In this document: one piece after another, positions 6,634 to 9,491 of the stretch | How the letters are laid out: each line of letters starts with the position of its first letter | Numbering within the stretch: the stretch's first letter is position 1 | Assembly: GCA_029248825.1 (NCBI GenBank) | Contig: JAQWIP010000049.1 | Span: 1-9,491 of the forward strand | Direction of reading: 5' to 3' | DNA from: Alphaproteobacteria bacterium | GTDB taxonomy: Bacteria; Pseudomonadota; Alphaproteobacteria; RS24 | DNA length: 9,491 nucleotides | Position numbers and translations under genes: made by a program | The notes under the pieces: model-generated | Database searches by the model: none | What the model was told of the DNA's origin: nothing | The model's input: the letters and a program-made list of their open reading frames with translations, nothing else

Positions 6634-7428
6634 ATGACCCACGCCCCAGATTTTTCAGACACGGTGAAACTCACCCGCGCCGAGGGATTGGCCATTATCA
6701 CCCTCGATAGGGGCGACGGTCGCAACCCGCTCTCGGCCGAAGCCATGGCCGCGCTGCGCGATGTGGCGCGCTGGCTGAAGACCGATATTGAGACCCATTG
6801 CGTCATCCTGCAAGGCGCGCGTGCCTTCAGTGTGGGCGCCGACCTCAAAGATAAAGACATGCAAACGCATCATTTATCGCAGCTAGAGCAGCGCCAAAAA
6901 CTGCTGCTCGGCCCCGATATGTGCGCTGCTTGGGAAGCGCTGGAGCAAGTGACGATTTGCGCCATGGAACGCTATGCCATTGGCGGCGGCATGGCGCTGG
7001 CCATCTCATGCGACTGGCGCATCGCCTCACAAGATTGCGATATCCGCCTGCCCGAAATTCCGCTGGGCATTAATATGAGCTGGCAAGCCAACCCGCGCGT
7101 CACGGCGCTGATTGGCCCCGCGCGCGCCAAGCAATTCGTTATTTTGGGCGAGGCCTTGCCGCCCGAGCAAGCGCTCGACTGGGGGCTGGTCGATTACGTC
7201 ACCCCCGCGGGCGAGACTTTCGCCAAAGCGCAAGAGCTGGCTGCCAAAGTTTTGGCCTTGCCGGCCTTGCCTGTGCGGATGAGCAAGCAAGCGATTAACG
7301 CCCATGCTCATGCGCTCAACCAAGTCAGTTCTTTCATGGACCGTGAGCAATATGCTTTGCTCACTGGCTCTGAAACCAATAAGGCGGCGGTTCGCGCGGT
7401 CTTGAAAAAACCACCGAAACCCAAATAG
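6634..7428 (+). CDS. Enoyl-CoA hydratase/isomerase (crotonase) family protein
   Basis: The product has 264 residues, the usual crotonase length. The ATG at 6634 follows AAAGGAAA (6622-6629). Seen: ITLDRGDGRNPLS (22-34), the oxyanion/CoA-binding segment AFSVGADLKD (64-73), ERYAIGGGMALAISCDWRIAS (112-132, second oxyanion Gly in GGG) and LPEIPLGI (139-146). By alignment with rat mitochondrial enoyl-CoA hydratase, Glu164 is kept as E141, but Glu144 is replaced by Ala121 (GGGMALA where GGGCELA is usual). The usual PGAGGTQRL is replaced by NMSWQANPRV. It therefore binds an acyl-CoA thioester in the cytoplasm, but ordinary two-Glu hydration chemistry is doubtful; isomerase, retro-aldol or other crotonase activity is possible. 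It is the first gene of a tight operon, with the SDR gene 17 bases downstream. Confidence 0.9.
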   Translation: MTHAPDFSDTVKLTRAEGLAIITLDRGDGRNPLSAEAMAALRDVARWLKTDIETHCVILQGARAFSVGADLKDKDMQTHHLSQLEQRQKLLLGPDMCAAWEALEQVTICAMERYAIGGGMALAISCDWRIASQDCDIRLPEIPLGINMSWQANPRVTALIGPARAKQFVILGEALPPEQALDWGLVDYVTPAGETFAKAQELAAKVLALPALPVRMSKQAINAHAHALNQVSSFMDREQYALLTGSETNKAAVRAVLKKPPKPK

Positions 7429-7445
7429 ACACGAATGGAAAAATT

Positions 7446-8213
7446 ATGCGCGTAGCAGGAAAAATGGCATTTATCACGGGCGGCGCCTCAGGTTTGGGGC
7501 GCGCCTCGGCGATGATGATGGCGCAAGAAGGCGCTAAAGTGGCGGTCAGCGACATCAATGCAGAGGGCGCCAAAGCGGTTGCAGATGAGATTAACGCCGC
7601 GCATCCAGGCCAGGCCTTCGCCTATCACCTAGATGTGACCCATGAAGAAAATTGGAAAGCCGCGCTCGCCGCCGCCCACGAAGATATGGGGGGGCTGAAT
7701 GTCTTGCTCAATAATGCCGGTATCGGCGGTGGCTCGACGGTAGAGGATACGGATTTTGAAACGTGGAAACGGGTTCACGCCGTGGATGTCGACAGTGTTT
7801 TCTTGGGCTGCAAATATGCCATCCCGCTGATGAAAGACCACGCACCTGGCTCGATTATCAATATTTCTTCGATTGCTGGCCTCATCGCGGGTAACAATAT
7901 GGCGGCCTATAATTCGGCCAAAGCGGGAGTCTGGTTGCTGTCCAAATCGGTGGCGCTGCATTGTGCCAAGCGTGGTTATAAAATTCGCTCCAATTCCATC
8001 CACCCGACGTTTATCGACACGCCGATTTTGGATGGCATGGTCGGCGCGATGACGCGCGATGAGCTGAAAGGCAAATTGGCGCGCCAAGTGCCGCTCGGCG
8101 AAGTGGGCGACCCAAGCGATGTGGCCTATGCGGTGGTTTATCTGGCCAGCGACGAAAGCAAATTTATGACTGGCGCCGAGATGAAACTCGATGGTGGCAT
8201 TTCGGCCATGTAA
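7446..8213 (+). CDS. Classical SDR oxidoreductase, NAD(H)-dependent, hydroxysteroid/hydroxyacyl-CoA dehydrogenase-like
   Basis: The product has 255 residues, typical of classical SDRs. The start ATG at 7446 has a weak TGGAAA at 7436-7441. Seen: cofactor motif TGGASGLG (11-18), D36 at the end of beta-2 (favours NAD over NADP), LDVT (62-65), NNAG (89-92), catalytic S142 in ISSIAG, and Y155/K159 in YNSAK, with the expected 13-residue Ser-Tyr spacing. The SDR catalytic Asn position in the alpha-4 helix appears to be D114 (AVDVDSVFLG). The C-terminal MTGAEMKLDGG is the usual last strand. The overall pattern resembles bacterial 3-beta/17-beta or 3-alpha/20-beta hydroxysteroid dehydrogenases, but SDR substrate cannot be read from sequence. 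It lies between the crotonase and a CrtC-like gene in one operon, which supports oxidation of a hydroxylated lipid, steroid or acyl-CoA. Confidence 0.93.
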   Translation: MRVAGKMAFITGGASGLGRASAMMMAQEGAKVAVSDINAEGAKAVADEINAAHPGQAFAYHLDVTHEENWKAALAAAHEDMGGLNVLLNNAGIGGGSTVEDTDFETWKRVHAVDVDSVFLGCKYAIPLMKDHAPGSIINISSIAGLIAGNNMAAYNSAKAGVWLLSKSVALHCAKRGYKIRSNSIHPTFIDTPILDGMVGAMTRDELKGKLARQVPLGEVGDPSDVAYAVVYLASDESKFMTGAEMKLDGGISAM

Positions 8214-8237
8214 ACGCCAAGTGAGGAGATGACGCCC

Positions 8238-9338
8238 ATGTTGACACCAGCCGATGATTACCCGCTGCACCAAACGCCGGAGCCAATGGCTTTTGCGGGC
8301 GGCGATCGAAATTTTTACGATCGGTTTTTCTTCAACGGCTATAGCGCGGACGGCGAGATTTTCTTCGCGGTGGCCTTGGGCGTCTATCCGCAACTGAATA
8401 TTATGGACGCCAGTTTCTCGCTGTCTTATGCGGGCAAACAATATAATTTGCGCACCTCGAAAGAGATGATGGGCGATCGCCTTAACCTGACACTGGGGCC
8501 GCTGACGCTCGAGATTGTCCGCCCGTTAGAGGAAACCCGCATTCTCGTGCACGATAAGGATAGCGGTTTGAAAGCCGACATCACCGCATTGGCGCGCCAT
8601 GCGCCCATTGAGGAGCCGCGCTTTACCCGCCGTCAAGGCACGCGGCTGATGATGGATTTAACCCGCGCCACGCAAAATATTACCTGGCAGGGAAGCATCG
8701 AGGTGGATGGCCAAACGCTAGACGTTGCGGGTTGTTGTGGCACGCGCGACCGCAGTTGGGGCATTCGCCAAGTTGGGGCAGGTGAACCCCAAGCCCCCGT
8801 GCCGCCCGCGCCGGCGCAGTTTTATTGGCTATGGACGCCGGTGAATTTCGAAGAGGCCGCGTTTTTTTGCCATACGAATGATGATGGCGATGGTGAGGCT
8901 TGGAACCGCAAGGCGGTGTTCGAAGATTTCAAAGCTGGCACGCGTTTAGAGATGAGAAAATTAGACTTCACCACGCAGTATTATGCCGGCACGCGCCGTG
9001 TGCAGGCGCTTGGCGTTGAGGCCGAGGGCTTGCAAGCGCAGTTCAAACCGCTGTCGCGGATGTTTTACATGCAAGGGCTAGGGTATATTCATCCCGAGTT
9101 CGGCCATGGCACGCACCATGGCACAAGCCATGTTTCGCACGATGTGATGGTTTTGGACGAAGCGGAAGCGGCGCTCAAGGCGGGAAAAATGGAGAACCTG
9201 CACGTGCAAACCCTCTCCAAAGTAAACCTCACCCACGGCGGCAAAACCTATGAAGGCTTGGGCGTCATCGAGCAATTATTCATTGGGCCGCATGTGCCGA
9301 GCGGCTTTCAAGATTTGCTCGATGGAATTATGTCATGA
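8238..9338 (+). CDS. CrtC/AttH-like lipocalin-fold protein (DUF7064/DUF7065-type)
   Basis: The product has 366 residues. An ATG at 8229 abuts the ribosome binding site AGGAG (8224-8228), so the in-frame ATG at 8238, with 9-base spacing, is the more likely start. Seen: an N-terminal DRNFYDRFFFNGYS, a first beta-rich half, CCGTRDRSWGIRQVG near the middle (the G-RD-SWG-R signature shared with hydroxyneurosporene synthase CrtC and AttH-like proteins), a second beta-rich half, and a His-rich stretch from H285 to H301. There is no signal peptide or membrane helix. Known: such proteins occur beside phosphotransferase, SDR and acyl-CoA genes in lipid- or steroid-degrading bacteria, and have often been named tyrosine protein kinase without support. 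The activity is unknown; hydration of, or binding to, a hydrophobic molecule is a guess from the fold. It overlaps the next gene by ATGA, indicating translational coupling. Confidence 0.8.
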   Translation: MLTPADDYPLHQTPEPMAFAGGDRNFYDRFFFNGYSADGEIFFAVALGVYPQLNIMDASFSLSYAGKQYNLRTSKEMMGDRLNLTLGPLTLEIVRPLEETRILVHDKDSGLKADITALARHAPIEEPRFTRRQGTRLMMDLTRATQNITWQGSIEVDGQTLDVAGCCGTRDRSWGIRQVGAGEPQAPVPPAPAQFYWLWTPVNFEEAAFFCHTNDDGDGEAWNRKAVFEDFKAGTRLEMRKLDFTTQYYAGTRRVQALGVEAEGLQAQFKPLSRMFYMQGLGYIHPEFGHGTHHGTSHVSHDVMVLDEAEAALKAGKMENLHVQTLSKVNLTHGGKTYEGLGVIEQLFIGPHVPSGFQDLLDGIMS

Positions 9339-9491
9339 GCGGGTTTCGCGACCATCCCTCGCGCTTTGATGCGGCCTATCTGGCGCAAGTTTTCGACCAG
9401 CCTAGCGAGGCACTTTCGGGGTTTACATTTGAGCCGGTTGGCACCGGGCAGGTTGGCGATAGCTATCGGATAGGTCTGGATTGGGCATCGC
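9335..9491 (+). CDS. Aminoglycoside-phosphotransferase-fold protein, N-terminal fragment
   Basis: The first 52 codons of a gene cut by the window end. It starts at the ATG 9335, inside the ATGA overlap with the preceding stop. Seen: MSGFRDHPSRFDAAYLAQVF, then GFTFEPVGTGQVGDSYRIGL, which fits the Gly-rich nucleotide-binding loop opening the APH/choline-kinase-like fold. In relatives, related proteins phosphorylate small molecules or accompany acyl-CoA dehydrogenases (ACAD10/11-type). The catalytic HGD and DxD motifs would lie outside the window, so activity cannot be judged. Its pairing with the CrtC-like gene is a recurrent arrangement as I recall it. Drug resistance is not implied. Confidence 0.75.
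   Translation, partial: MSGFRDHPSRFDAAYLAQVFDQPSEALSGFTFEPVGTGQVGDSYRIGLDWAS

Noticed and set aside
8229..8237. Alternative ATG at 8229 for the CrtC-like gene
   Set aside because: The AGGAG motif directly abuts it, leaving no spacing; the in-frame ATG at 8238 has normal spacing.
7629..8441. 270-residue antisense open frame across the SDR gene and the start of the CrtC-like gene
   Set aside because: It overlaps clear SDR motifs on the + strand, has a biased His/Arg/Ile composition and has no family resemblance; a shadow of GC-rich coding.
1..9491. Phage, CRISPR, toxin-antitoxin or insertion-sequence content
   Set aside because: No direct-repeat array, transposase, integrase or small paired toxin-like genes are visible on either strand.

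Overview
The window looks like part of a Gram-negative chromosome or metagenomic contig. It is most likely from the Pseudomonadota, with Gammaproteobacteria favoured and Alphaproteobacteria not excluded. The reasons are an outer-membrane beta-barrel ending in Phe, several Sec-exported periplasmic proteins, and a DUF1302/DUF1329/Ycf48-like gene set typical of that phylum. All genes are on the + strand. I see no tRNA, rRNA, CRISPR array, transposase or integrase.

Region 1 (1-6000) is an envelope gene set. It opens with a 5'-truncated DUF1302 outer-membrane protein whose frame is broken by an apparent 1-nt deletion in an A run near 1037-1039. Next come two full-length, divergent DUF1329 paralogues (1949-3316 and 3465-4838), separated by a strong intrinsic terminator with a UUCG tetraloop. 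They are followed by an exported Ycf48/BNR-repeat protein (4929-5933) with its own terminator. DUF1302, DUF1329, Ycf48-like and MMPL/RND genes are often found together. The natural inference is an envelope machine that moves a hydrophobic substrate across the periplasm, but the substrate is unknown. No MMPL gene lies within the window.

Region 2 (about 6000-6575) holds a headless third DUF1329 copy. It keeps only the C-terminal third (equivalent to residues 314-455 of the first paralogue), in an open frame with no start region or signal peptide, and ends in a terminator. It is closer to the first paralogue than to the second. It sits just downstream of the Ycf48-like gene, a place where an MMPL gene is often found.

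Region 3 (6634-9491) is a tight cytoplasmic operon: a crotonase-fold enoyl-CoA hydratase/isomerase-like protein, a classical SDR dehydrogenase, a CrtC/AttH-like (DUF7064/7065-type) protein, and the start of an aminoglycoside-phosphotransferase-fold protein that overlaps it by ATGA. This set fits catabolism or modification of a CoA-activated lipid, steroid or terpenoid. Read together, the window may join an envelope lipid-transfer set to a lipid-processing operon. That link is inference from adjacency only.

The genes to about 3316 use more A/T-ending codons (GCT, CGT, CCA) than those after 3465, which favour GCC/CGC. This could reflect high expression or a separate origin. No gene-free stretch exceeds 300 bases.
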